Position numbers and translations under genes: made by a program. Positions 23,382-33,409 of a DNA stretch of 64,000 nt are shown one piece after another (within the stretch, counting starts at the first letter, position 1; the number at the start of each line of letters is the position of its first letter). The notes beneath the pieces are model-generated. The model searched no databases, was not told the DNA's origin, and saw only the letters and a list, made by a program, of their open reading frames with translations. Source of the DNA: Acanthosoma haemorrhoidale (Eukaryota > Arthropoda > Insecta > Hemiptera > Acanthosomatidae); NCBI GenBank assembly GCA_930367205.1, contig OV884009.1, forward strand, positions 117,193,454-117,257,453, read 5' to 3'.

Positions 23382-25641
23382 AAGCACCAACACTGGGGCT
23401 CAAGATCCACAAATACACGAGGACGTGCTTTGCTGTCTGCACTCACACGGAGACATTGCTCCACTATCTCTCCTGACACAGCCACCTATTGGCCATCAGA
23501 TCCCAACCGAAATCCAGATCTCCTTGACTTTTTCTTCTACAATAGTTTAGGAACACTAAACTATTCACTCAAGCGCCTCGATGACCTCTCCTCTGATCAT
23601 AGTCCTTTATTATTAACCATTTCCCTAAGACCAATTCACAAACTGCCTCCCCCTTCATTTATTAGGGGCCCAGTTGACTGGGACCACTTCCGTCAGCTTC
23701 TTACAGAGTCCGTAAACCTCAAATTATCCCTGAAAACATCCCAAGACCTAGACGATGCAGTGCATTCTTTCACTACTCTGGTCCAGAGGTCGGCTTGGGA
23801 GGCATCGTCACCCCATCGTCACCCAAGAATCCACAATCATAATCGTTTACCTCAACATCTCAAAGATCTAATCAAATCCAAACGCCGCTCTAGAACAGTG
23901 TGGCAAAGATCCCGGCATCCTGCTGATCGCCGCTCGTACAATCAGTACTGCCGATTGGTAAAGCGGCGATTGGCATCCTTCCGTTCTGATTCTTTCAATT
24001 CCTACCTCTCCTCTCTGTCTACCAGGGATAACTCCTTGTGGAATGTAACCAAAAAAATCCTAAAGTATCAACCTGTTTCACATCCACTCCGTCGTGATGA
24101 TGGGTCCTGGGCGGCCTCGGATGGAGATAGGTCGGAGGAATTTGCTCTGCATCTTACCCATACTTTCACACCTCACCTTTCTCATCAAAGCCATACTCAC
24201 AGCAAAACTGTGGAAGATTTCCTCACTTCACCTATTCCTCTCTCTCTTCCACCAAAAGCCGTTAATCCATCTGAGGTCAAATACCTTCTGAAAAACTTAC
24301 CTTACAGAAAATCCCCTGGATATGATCTCCTAACTCCTCAAATTCTCAAACAACTTCCTCCTAAAGCCATAACCTTCCTGACCTACATATATAATTGCAT
24401 TATCCGAACGACACACTTTCCTCTCCTCTGGAAACATTCCATTATTGTCCTATTCGCCAAACCCGGTAAACCACCCAATGACGCCTCATCTTACCGTCCA
24501 ATTAGCCTACTCCCTATCCTCTCAAAAATATTTGAGAAACTCCTACTAAAACGTCTACTTCCAATTGTTGAATCCAAAAACCTTTTTCCCACACACCAGT
24601 TTGGTTTCCGCCAACGACATTCCACTGCTCAACAAGGCCTTCGCGTTGTTGATCACATCTCCTCAGCCCTTGAAACCAAAAAGTATTGCACTGCTGCCTT
24701 TCTCGATATAGCTCAAGCTTTTGACAGGGTTTGGCACGCAGGTTTGCTCTACAAGCTCAAAAGACATTTACCACAGACCCTTTTCCTAATCCTACAGTCC
24801 TACCTTTCAAACCGCTTCTTCCAAGTCCGCTGTGGCTTAGAATACTCTAACTACTATCCCATAAATGCAGGAGTTCCACAGGGCAGTGTCCTAGGCCCCA
24901 TCCTCTATAACCTATACACCGCTGATGTCCCTTCTACTTCCAACACCTTCTTGGCTACATTTGCAGATGACACTGCAGTCTTGTCATCCCACCCAGACCC
25001 CGACATAGCATCCCATAACCTTCAAAAACACCTTGACGAGATCGAGTATTGGTGCAATCAATGGCGGATCAAAGTTAATGAAGCAAAATGCTCCCACATT
25101 ACCTTCACCCTTTGTCGCAAGACTTGTCCATTAGTTTATTTTAATTCTATTCCTCTCCCAGTAACCGAGACAGTACGGTACTTAGGCTTCCATCTCGACA
25201 AACGACCTGGAACCCACATACGAGACTAAAAAGACAAGAACTAAACAGACGCTTTGGACAACTGTACAGACTACTTCAAAGGACATCCCATCTCTCAATA
25301 GAAAATAAACTACTAATCTACAAAGTTATACTTAAACCAATCTGGACATACGGAATAGAGCTATGGGGGACAGCAAAAAAGTCGAACATCAAGCGTATCC
25401 AATCCTTTCAATCCAAAGTCCTGAGAACAATAGTAAATGCCCCTTATTATGTCAGCAACAAAACCCTTCATAACGACCTTAATATACCCTACATTCTAGA
25501 ACTCATCCCTTCCAAGTTTATGAAATTCCACAGTAGCCTTTCCAACCACCCTAATCCTGTAGCACAGTCTTTGCACTGCGCCACTCATCCCTATAATCCT
25601 CCTCGGAGACTGAAACGGCAGTGGCCTCGTGACCTGCTATA
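23382..25641 (+). pseudogene. Jockey copy B endonuclease (partial) and RT
   Basis: 23430-25229 is open: the endonuclease C-terminal part (LSSDHSPLL), then a full RT with SSYRPISLLP, AAFLDIAQAFDRVW, NAGVPQGSVLGP and the catalytic FADD (TFADDTAV, near 24960). A 4-nt deletion relative to copy A at about 25207 shifts the frame. The rest of the thumb and C-terminal region (LKPIWTYGIELWG ... RRLKRQWPRDLL) follows in another frame to about 25641. 5' truncation removed ORF1 and the endonuclease start, so it could not move on its own even without the frameshift. Confidence 0.88.
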
Positions 25642-25822
25642 ATCGCGTGACAGTGGGAGTCCTGGCAATGGCCAATTTCTCCAATCATGTCCTAGTATGA
25701 ATGAGCGAGTGAATGATGACTGTAAATATGGTATGAATGAGATCATTTATCTGTATTATTATTGCCTTATAAAAGGCAGATTGTAATTATTTCACAATAA
25801 AGTTCTGATTTGTTGTTATTTC
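23382..25822 (+). mobile_element. Jockey-like non-LTR retrotransposon, copy B, nested in Gypsy
   Basis: Inserted in the RNase H coding region of the Gypsy element, in the opposite direction. A 13-bp target duplication, AGATAGATAAATA, lies at 23369-23381 and 25823-25835; on the Gypsy strand it encodes the interrupted IYLS residues. It is 5' truncated within the endonuclease and ends with AATAAA-like sequence and TTGTTG. It is the best-preserved copy of this subfamily in the window. Confidence 0.93.
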
Positions 25823-25835
25823 AGATAGATAAATA

Positions 25836-27440
25836 CTCAATAGCTCTCTATCATAAGTGCTATAATTTCTCTGAGCTGGGTTGAGCTTTTTTGAAAAAAA
25901 AGCTATAGGCTTCCAGCCTTGATTTTTGAACTGTTGCAGTACAGAGCCAATTGCAAAATCCGAAGCATCCGTAAATAATGCAATAGGAAGATTTGCATTA
26001 GGTATGGCAAGCAAAGCTGCGTCTGCTAGGTCTTCCTTACACTGTTCAAACTGTTTAACGGCTTCTTCTGACCAATCTATTTTTGTGCGATCGTTCTTCT
26101 TTGCTCCTTTTAAATATTCGTTCAGCATAGCTTGAGTCTTACTGGCATCTTTCAGGTATGGCCTATAAAAATTTACCATTCCAAGAAATGCACGGAGTTT
26201 ATGTACAGTCTCTGGAAGTTTTATGTCCATGATCGACTTAACTTTTTCTGGGTCAGGTTTTGTACCTTGTGCTGTAATCTGATAGCCTAAGAATGTGATC
26301 TCAGCAACACCGAATATAGACTTAGACATGTTTACACGCAAGCCAAACCTGTGCAGCCTCTCTAGTACCGCCTTAAGGTGATCTCTATGCTCTTCTTCAG
26401 ATTGTGAAGCTATCAACACATCGTCTAAAAAAGAAAAACAGAAAGGTAAATCTTGAAGCACCTGATTGATAAATCTCTGAAATGTAGAAGGAGCGTTACG
26501 TAGCCCAAATGGCATGAAATTAAACTGGAACAAGCCAAACGGCGTTATTATTGACGTTTTTTCTTTATCTTCATCTGCTATTGGTATATGGTAATAAGCT
26601 TGAATCAAGTCGATTTTTGTAAAAATTCGCTTACCTTCGAGAACAGAACTCACATCGTCTATTCTAGGGATAGGGTAGCGATCAGGAACTGTGATGGCGT
26701 TTAATCGCCTATAATCTCCACATATGCGCCAGGTTCCATTTTTCTTGGCTACTAAATGCAACGGACTGGCCCATTGTAACTTAGATGGTGATATAATACC
26801 TTCGTTAATCAGTATCTGAAATTCTTGTTTTGCGATCCTCATCGCCTCTGGTCCTAGTCTCCTAGATTTTGAGAACACTGGAGTGCTTTCCCTTGTATTT
26901 ATATAATGTCTGACTTCATGTTTCACAGGTGGTGGAAAATATGCCGGTTTTGTAATTTCCGGATACATGGACAATAGTCGGAAAAATTTATTATTGCTCT
27001 GCAAAGTGCTGACAGTATCTGCAACTGAAACTGCTGCAATTTCTCCATTTACGGACATCTTTGTATTAATATCTATTAGTTTTTTATTTTTCAGATCAAT
27101 TAATAAGCCAAATTTATGGAGAAAGTCCGCGCCAAGTATACCTTTTGTTGTTTGAGCTATAACAAATGGCCATTGAAATTGTCGTTTAAGCCCAAGGTCA
27201 ATCTCGAGGAGTTGTGAACCGTATGTGAAAATTTCTGTCCCGTTGGCTGCAAATAATTTAAAATCAGAACCCTTTTCTTTCCTGTTGTTTTTGGCGGGAA
27301 TGACTGACACATCAGCTCCACTATCCACCAAAAAGGTCTGTTTGCTGTTTCGATCCGTGATAAACAGTCTGTATGTGCGGCCAAAAGGAATTTCAGCAAC
27401 AGTTGTGGTCGCTACATCTGCTGCTGCTTGTAGTTTCCCT
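25836..27440 (-). pseudogene. Gypsy pol, first half: protease and RT
   Basis: The frame is open from about 27440, overlapping the gag end in another frame. Protease is FLVDSGADVSVIP (Asp-Ser-Gly). RT follows with RICGDYRRLNAITVPDRYPI, TKIDLIQAYYHIPI, FMPFGLRNAPSTFQRF, the active site FLDDVL (in place of YxDD) and FLGYQ. RNase H begins at ALFTDASDFAIG and is cut at DRELLSIYLS by copy B. The sequence from 25787 to 25835 belongs to the junction. Motifs are well kept. The damage is in gag, the integrase part and the insertion. Confidence 0.88.
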
Positions 27441-28275
27441 GCTTTTCAGATTTTCCGTGGTCTGTTTCCCACTGGCATGGAGTTTTACATTTATCTGATT
27501 GACATTTTGGTCCAAATCTAAAGTGAAAATAGCAATATTTTCCACCATCTCTATACCTACCTCGGCTTTGACTCCTTCGATTTCGGTGAGGTGCTGTACT
27601 GGTATCTCGAGACCTACCGAGACGTTTGATCTCTTGATCCATAGCCTCTAACTTAGCAATCAATTGAGGACACGAAAAAGGGTCTGGAGCGTTGGGTTTT
27701 GATTCACGAACCTCTTCCATCATATTCTGTGGTCGGATCTCCCAAATTCGGTCTCCAATATCCGCCAGTTTATCTAAATCTCCGTCAGTAATAGTTAAAA
27801 TGCTTCTGATTTAACTCGGAAGCTTATCAAGCCAGAGAGTTTTAATCAATTTATCAGAAACTTCCGACGTAGCTAGCCCTTTCATTTTTCTAAGAAGCTG
27901 ACTTGGTTTCATGTCACCAATGTCCAAGCCACTGATTAATTTGCGGATCTGAAGATCTTCACTTTCTCTATAAATATTGAGTAATCTTTCTTTGGCTTTT
28001 GTATACTTGTCTTTTTCCTCCGATTTTACTAAGTCCCAAATATTTTCAACTGTTTTTAAATCCAACTGAGCTATCAAGTAATTAAATTTTGTCTCTTCCC
28101 GGGTTACATTTGAAAGCTCAAACTGGGCCTCGGCTTGGCAAAACCATATTTCGGGCCTTTCCACCCAGAACGGGGGCAATTTTATAGCTACCCTGTCTAC
28201 ATGTAAATTGGGTTTGTTCACTATGTTCTTACCTTTGCCGTCATCATCACCATTTTCGCTTCCGTTCTGCGACAT
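27412..28275 (-). pseudogene. Gypsy Gag with a nonsense codon
   Basis: ATG at 28275 (MSQNGSENG). The capsid-like region has IKLPPFWVERPEIWFCQAEA and FNYLIAQLD, typical of one insect Gypsy group. TAA at 27811-27813 interrupts it after DKLPS; the same frame continues to 27412 and includes a basic Arg/Ser-rich stretch and a Cys-rich segment CYFHFRFGPKCQSDKC, this group's nucleic-acid-binding motif. Gag normally packages the RNA. The stop lies before the binding motif, so a truncated product would be expected. Confidence 0.85.
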
Positions 28276-28280
28276 CGTGA

Positions 28281-28295
28281 ACGTCGGGGTCACCA
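28281..28295 (-). promoter_or_regulatory. Primer-binding site, tRNA-Trp type
   Basis: TGGTGACCCCGACGT on the element strand, 2 nt after the LTR end. It is complementary to the 3' end of eukaryotic tRNA-Trp (ACGTCGGGGTCA plus CCA) over 15 nt, by knowledge of that tRNA. Confidence 0.75.
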
Positions 28296-28297
28296 AT

Positions 28298-28500
28298 TGT
28301 TGCTGCCTTTATACTTTGCACAAGGTTTTAGCCAAAATAAAAAGAAAACACTTCACACTGTGAAACTCTTTATTCTCCATTCAGTTTTTCTCACTATAAC
28401 CTCCTCACTCACTCATCTCAATCGATATATTTAATCATTGATAAATCGATATTTTTACTAATAGTTATTAATTTTATTGCTATTCTATTGTTACCCTACA
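28298..28500 (-). repeat. 5' LTR, complete
   Basis: 203 bp with TG...CA ends. The right flank, 28501-28572, matches 21256-21327, so the element landed inside a copy of the duplicated segment. Confidence 0.9.
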
Positions 28501-28572
28501 GATTCAGTGAAATATCCAAAATATTAAAACTTTTTTTGGTAAACTTCCGAATGTATAACACAATCTATTTGT

Positions 28573-29385
28573 AACGATTATACTTTGATTACATCGCTGA
28601 TAGAAAATGTATGGGGGGATATATATATATTTCCTTTATGTGATATGGTGGAGTTCCCTGTGAGTTATTTCGAAAGTTAAGTTGTTTTTCAAGGTTTGCT
28701 GAGATTTCTTAAATTCGAATATTTATTTAAGGAGAATCATTCAGCAGTCCTGGCTTATCAGTTTAAATTATCTTTTTAGGATGGTTTTTTAGTTTAAATA
28801 ATATCGGAAAATGGGAAATGTTACTAAACCATCACCTGTAGTCCTTACTCGTTGATTAAGCTCATTAAAATAACGTATCCACAATCTATTTGATGTTTTT
28901 AATATTTTTATGTTATAATTTTTTATTTGTCTTAACTTTACAGAAATCCAGCCAAACTCCTCCACTCCAACTCTAATAACAGGTAAATCAATATTATTTC
29001 GAATATATATTTTTAGTTCGCCTAAGTATATTTATTTTACTTTTAGAACAGATTTTAATGCAATCTTGAGTTTTAACATTAACGATTGATTGAAATATCC
29101 AAAATATTAAAACTTTTTTTGGTAAACTTCCGAATGTATAACACAATCTATTTGTGAGTTCAAGCTTCAAGAATTTGACAGGTGCAATAGAAAACAGCAG
29201 TATACTATAAAATTAAGAAAATATTTTTTGAGTATACGATATACGATTCCAATTGGATATACGGGATAGATATTATGGGGCCTCATGGCGTATTCATCAC
29301 CCTTCCAAATGGTTCTTATGCGATTCTAGGTCACCGTCTTGTCACCGAAGGCTGTTTCGGGTACTTCTAGCCCAAGCCTCTCACC
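28573..29385 (+). repeat. Duplicated segment, copy 2
   Basis: 813 bp matching 20746-21556. It is preceded by a 72-bp partial third copy (28501-28572 = 21256-21327), so the junction ...CTATTTGT|AACGATTA marks the breakpoint of a tandem duplication with a 582-bp unit. Downstream of 29385 the sequence is unique. Confidence 0.92.
28944..28982 (+). CDS. Candidate micro-exon 3, duplicate (39 nt)
   Basis: Identical in sequence and splice sites to 21116-21154. Because it is phase 1-1 and a multiple of three, including it would add 13 codons (IQPNSSTPTLITG) without a frameshift. The two copies are separated by 7.8 kb, including the nested retroelements. Confidence 0.48.
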
Positions 29386-30439
29386 ATAATCAAGCCACCT
29401 CATTTGAGGACCTTTTGCAATGTGCAGTGGTTTACTCTTCGTATTCGTAGTAATTCGTCTAGTTAGGGTATGTCACCTACCTCTCCTGGGTTTGCCTGCC
29501 ACGTAGGGTAGAAATCTATTTCTAATCCCTCCAGCTTGTTTTTGTGCTTGATTGTAAAAGCTGGTAGTAAAAATACATAAAGCTCAAAAAATGTTTTCGT
29601 CTCTATGTATGCTCCCCTTACATTTAATTATGAATATTAGAGGTTCAGGTACACAATTGTGTACCTAAGTAATAATAGTGGCTCACTAAATTAAAGTTTC
29701 CCCACTACTATTACATGTCAATAGAGGTTCGGTAAAGTCGAACCACAAGGATTTATTTGGATCTGGAGTCTAAGACTTCGAGTTAATCAATTACTAATGA
29801 AATCCAAACAATCAGCATTACATCAATTTATCAGGACATCATTCTTGACTTTTGCCTCACCTCAATCAACCTTGGAGAAATCCTATTTTAGCGTGAAATA
29901 TTAAAAATATCTTTACTATCCTGGGACTGTATCCCTTAAGAAGAAGCGAGGTAGAGGCTCACTCCAAATATTTTGTACCATAGCTGACAACTTCATCACA
30001 AGTGTTTATTATTAACCAAAACACATTTTTGTTAGAAGTTTCTGGCTTATAATATAGTATCAGTAGGATGAGGTTCCATCAGTTCCGTGTAGACCCTGCG
30101 AACATTTTTGAGCCACTCAATAGATTTAATTTAAAGTTATTTCTAGGTTATTAGTTATTTGTTTATCAATTATCACCCAGCTATTCGTCACTAAATGGCC
30201 GAGGTTAAAGACCACTATCAAAAGTTTAGTTCAGACAGGACAGTTTTTATGTAAGCAAAACTAAGGCAATGTGGCTTCTTGAACTTATTATTGCAGAAAG
30301 TAACATAATTAATTGAACCCATAACATACGACCAACCAGAGGAGATTGCAGAAGGAAGTTCTTCGACATAAAATTTGCCACACAGATTATTCCCAAGGAC
30401 CTTTGAATTATTATAACAGGGTGTTATGATCTGCCAATT
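29386..30439. other. No gene recognised
   Basis: Unique sequence after the duplicated segment. It contains a perfect 20-bp palindrome at 29647-29666 (AGGTACACAATTGTGTACCT) but no coding signal. Confidence 0.45.
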
Positions 30440-30720
30440 TCTTTGGGTCTGGTGAGTCTGACAATGCTCACGCCGGTTGACAGTATGGTTTCACGGATGT
30501 TGGCAGGTATGTAGTGAACGCCAGCGGTTGTTACATCCCAACCTTAAATTCTGTTGTCTTAATGGAATTCGCATTTTTTCTTAACTAGCTATTCTTTTAT
30601 CTTTTATCTCAAGAGGCTGAGTCGACCCCGACCAGCCCGATCCCCTAAATACAAAGCCTTGAACCAGCCGGGAATCGAAGCTGGATCTCGCAGTTAATAT
30701 AAGTGGTTATACTAAAAACT
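30440..30720 (-). repeat. Possible tRNA-derived SINE
   Basis: The - strand carries a B-box-like GCTTCGATTCCCGGCTGG (near 30655-30675) followed by a GC-richer body, unlike the AT-rich flanks. The A box is weak, and no tail or target duplication was found. Confidence 0.35.
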
Positions 30721-30769
30721 AGAAAACTAGACTAAGACTACTGTGCGGGCAATGACATCATTTCGACAG

Positions 30770-31730
30770 AGCACACTGGATTTCAATCCAGCTTTACCAC
30801 AGAACATTTCCTAGTGAAGCTACAGTCAGAAGCTAGCCGAAACCTGAACAGAACCATAGCCACGGCTATGATTTCGCTAGACTGCACGCAGGCCTTTGGA
30901 CTCTGGCGAATGTTTTGCGACTTCCTGAAGAGGCTTTATACAATGATAACTAGGTTCATTAACAACCGATCGCAGTGGGTGCGGGTAGGTGATAGCTTCT
31001 CCAATCCTGGCTTGTGGGTTCTCTTTGACATGTGTAGTACCTCAAGGGTCCATGCTTTCCCCTGTACTTTACAACGGGTATAGGTCTGAAATTGTCGGGT
31101 ACAGTAGCAGCAAGAGCGCCTAGAGAGCTCTCTGACAGACAGATTCAGCTTGTAACGATCAATGATAGATTAGGGGAACACAATATTACTGTGAAAGAAG
31201 GTAAGACTGGCTGCGTATTATTCTCCTTACAGAAGATAAAGAAGCCACTGCCTATTTCTTACACTGTACGAAAACAGCAGAACTCACCAACGAATAGCCT
31301 CGTATATTTAGGAATATAAATGGACAAACACCTCCGTTTTTGTGCCCATTTTGAGAGGTTAAACAAACACGCACGAAGTCTTACCTGCTCTCACACCTGC
31401 TGACTTCCCCCAATCTATCTCAGCGCCTCAAGCTCATGATTTACAAGACCATACTCAGGTCGGCTCTGCTGTATGGTGTACCACTTTTTATTCATCTAAC
31501 GGAAGAGACAGTGAAGCGACTCCACTAATTTAAAAACTGGATACTTATGAAAGTAGTCCGACATACTTCATTCTTGCAGCGGAGAAACAGTGAGCTTCAC
31601 GAAGATTCTGAGCTGCATACGGTGGATGAGTTCATTTGTCATAAGCATATCAAATTATTTGATTCGTTGCAATATTAACAAATTTCGTGTTTAACACGGT
31701 TTCCCCATCGATGGCAGCTATATATACAAT
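30770..31730 (+). pseudogene. Jockey-like RT relic
   Basis: Decayed RT with many stops. 30814-31083 covers VKLQSEASRNLN, an ISLDCTQAFG block (the RT LDxxxAFD region) and RFINNRSQWVRVGDSFSNPG. 31092-31319 covers the part after the catalytic loop to SLVYLGI. Later pieces (LMIYKTILRSALLYGVP; VDEFICHKHIKLF) match the retrocopy at 14320-14763. The FADD core is not readable. Old and dead. Confidence 0.75.
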
Positions 31731-31970
31731 ACAAAAAAAAAGCAGTCGAGGCGAGAACGCTCTAAGATTAAGTTAATATGTAAATTAGTTTTACGATAGT
31801 TTTAAGTCCCCATATACAGTCGGAAGGTGACCCCCATCACCTAGTCCACATTTAGAGTGTTTAATTCTAATCACAGAGATGTTTTTGAAAACAGGAACTG
31901 CTTGAAATGCAAATTATGCTTTATAAGGTGCCAATCTCAGCTCATTATTATATCATTGTATGTATTGAAT

Positions 31971-32641
31971 CTACAAAGTTATACTTAAGCCAATCTGGAC
32001 ATATGAGATAGAGCTATGTGGGATAGCAAAAAAGTCGAACATCAAGTGCATACAATCCTTTCAATCAAAAGTCCTGAGAACAATAGTAAATGCCCCTTAT
32101 TACGTCAGCAACAAAACCCTTCACAATGATCTGAATATACCCTATATTCTTGAACTCATCCCTTCCAAGTTCATAAAATTCCATAGTAACCTATCCAGCC
32201 ACCCTAATACCCTTGCACAGTCATTGCACTGCACCACTCATCCCTATAATCCTCCTCGGATACTAAAACGGCAGTGGCCTCGTGACCTGCTATAAATACG
32301 TGACAGTGGGAGTCATGGCAATGGCCAGTTTCTCTAATCATGCCCTGAGCCTCTGTGGCTCTCGCGCACTTGGTCAGCCTCTACTACTCTACTACTACTC
32401 GCTCTTATCCAGTGACGCGGCTGACGTAGGAGCGTGGGGGACTTCCTAAGACTCCGCTTCCCCTTCGCACGTGAGGGAGGTGACAGCCATGTAGACTTGG
32501 GGGGGTCTCTGGGCTGTTTGTATATATTGTATGAATGAACGAGTGAATGAAAATTGTAAATTTGGTATGAATGAGATCATTTATCACAATTACTTATTGC
32601 CCAATGAGGCAGATTGTAATTTTATCATAATAAAGTTGTTG
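31971..32641 (+). mobile_element. Jockey-like copy C, 5' truncated
   Basis: Bounded by a perfect 15-bp target duplication TTGTATGTATTGAAT at 31956-31970 and 32642-32656. It contains only the RT C-terminal coding end (LKPIWTYE ... frameshifted) and the 3' untranslated region, ending AATAAAG then (TTG)n. Same subfamily as copies A and B. Confidence 0.9.
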
Positions 32642-32669
32642 TTGTATGTATTGAATTATAAGCAATTCA

Positions 32670-33225
32670 TGTCATATAGCAGGTCACGAGCCTACTGCCC
32701 TTTTATTCTCCAAGGAGGATTGTAGGGATGAGTGGTGCAGTGCAATAACGCATGACAAAGAGGAACCGGAGTCTGGGGAAGGGAAGTACCCCACGCTCCT
32801 CCGTCAGCCACGTCACCGGATACAAGCCAGTGGAGGTTGATGACGAGTGCGAAAGCCACATACGCTCAGAACATAATTGGAGAAACTAGCAAGTGGCAGG
32901 ACCCCCACTGTCATGTATTTGTAGCAGGTCACGAGGACACTGCCGCTTTAGTCGGTGCTATAGCATAAGAGTGGTTGGATTGGTTTCGACGGAATTTCAT
33001 AAACTTGGAAAGGATGAGTTCAAGAATGTAAAGTATATTAAGATCGTTATGAAGGGTTTTCTTGATCGTAATACCGGCTATTAATTATTGTTTTCAAGTC
33101 TTGCTGTCCCCCATAGCTCTATTGCGTATGTCCAGATTAGCTTAAGTATAACTTTGTAGATAAGTAATTTATTTTCTATTGAGAGATGGAATGTCCTTTA
33201 AAGTAGTTATTAGCAATGAACAAAT
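32670..33225 (-). mobile_element. Jockey-like copy D, rearranged, opposite orientation
   Basis: The reverse complement of the RT C-terminal region and 3' UTR of the same subfamily. The motif TAGCAGGTCACGAG, which marks the end of the coding region, occurs twice (near 32678 and 32922), so two pieces are joined. Together with copy C it makes a tail-to-tail inverted pair. Confidence 0.8.
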
Positions 33226-33257
33226 TAATTAGGGGTTAAGCAAACAAAAAACAAAGC

Positions 33258-33406
33258 ATACCCACCGAACTGTGTTGCCGTGATCAATAAGATGGTTCCT
33301 CTAGTGAGAGGCTCTAGCATTCCACTTGGACCCCTACGAATACCCCAGATCGGAGTATCAGGAACATTTAACTTGTGGTAGTCGAGACTGCGTACGCACC
33401 GTCCCG
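33258..33406 (+). pseudogene. U1 snRNA-like pseudogene
   Basis: Aligns along its length to insect U1 snRNA as remembered: CCGTGATCA then GGTTCCTCTAGTGAGAGGCT (stem-loop I/II region), CATTCCACTTGGACCCCTACGA, AATACCCC, an AATTTxTGGTAG-like Sm-site region (TTTAACTTGTGGTAG) and a final stem GAGACTGCG/CGCACCGTCCC. The 5' splice-site recognition end, normally ATACTTACCTG, reads ATACCCACCGA, which would not pair with donors. It is 149 nt against about 164 nt for U1. Probably a retroposed or old copy, not functional. Confidence 0.7.
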
Positions 33407-33409
33407 TAA

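Larger units (their letters stand above)
21559..28500 (-). mobile_element. Gypsy-type LTR retrotransposon (tRNA-Trp-type primer), split by Jockey copy B
   Basis: LTRs are at 21559-21749 and 28298-28500 (the full LTR is 203 bp, TGTTGC...CCTACA on the + strand). The left LTR lacks its outer 12 bp, so that edge is a rearrangement and no target duplication is visible. LTRs are almost identical. Order on the - strand: LTR, primer site, gag, pol (protease, RT, RNase H, integrase), polypurine tract (GGGAGAGGAGTAA, 21750-21762), LTR. Jockey copy B plus its duplication occupies 23382-25835. Removing it leaves an element of about 4.5 kb. It differs from the G1-G3 family in primer site, TG...CA ends and protein sequence. 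Confidence 0.9.

Noticed and set aside
22874..23485. 203-codon - strand frame running across the Jockey/Gypsy junction as one gene
   Set aside because: Its first part is antisense Jockey sequence and the rest is Gypsy RNase H. It is an accident of the nested insertion.
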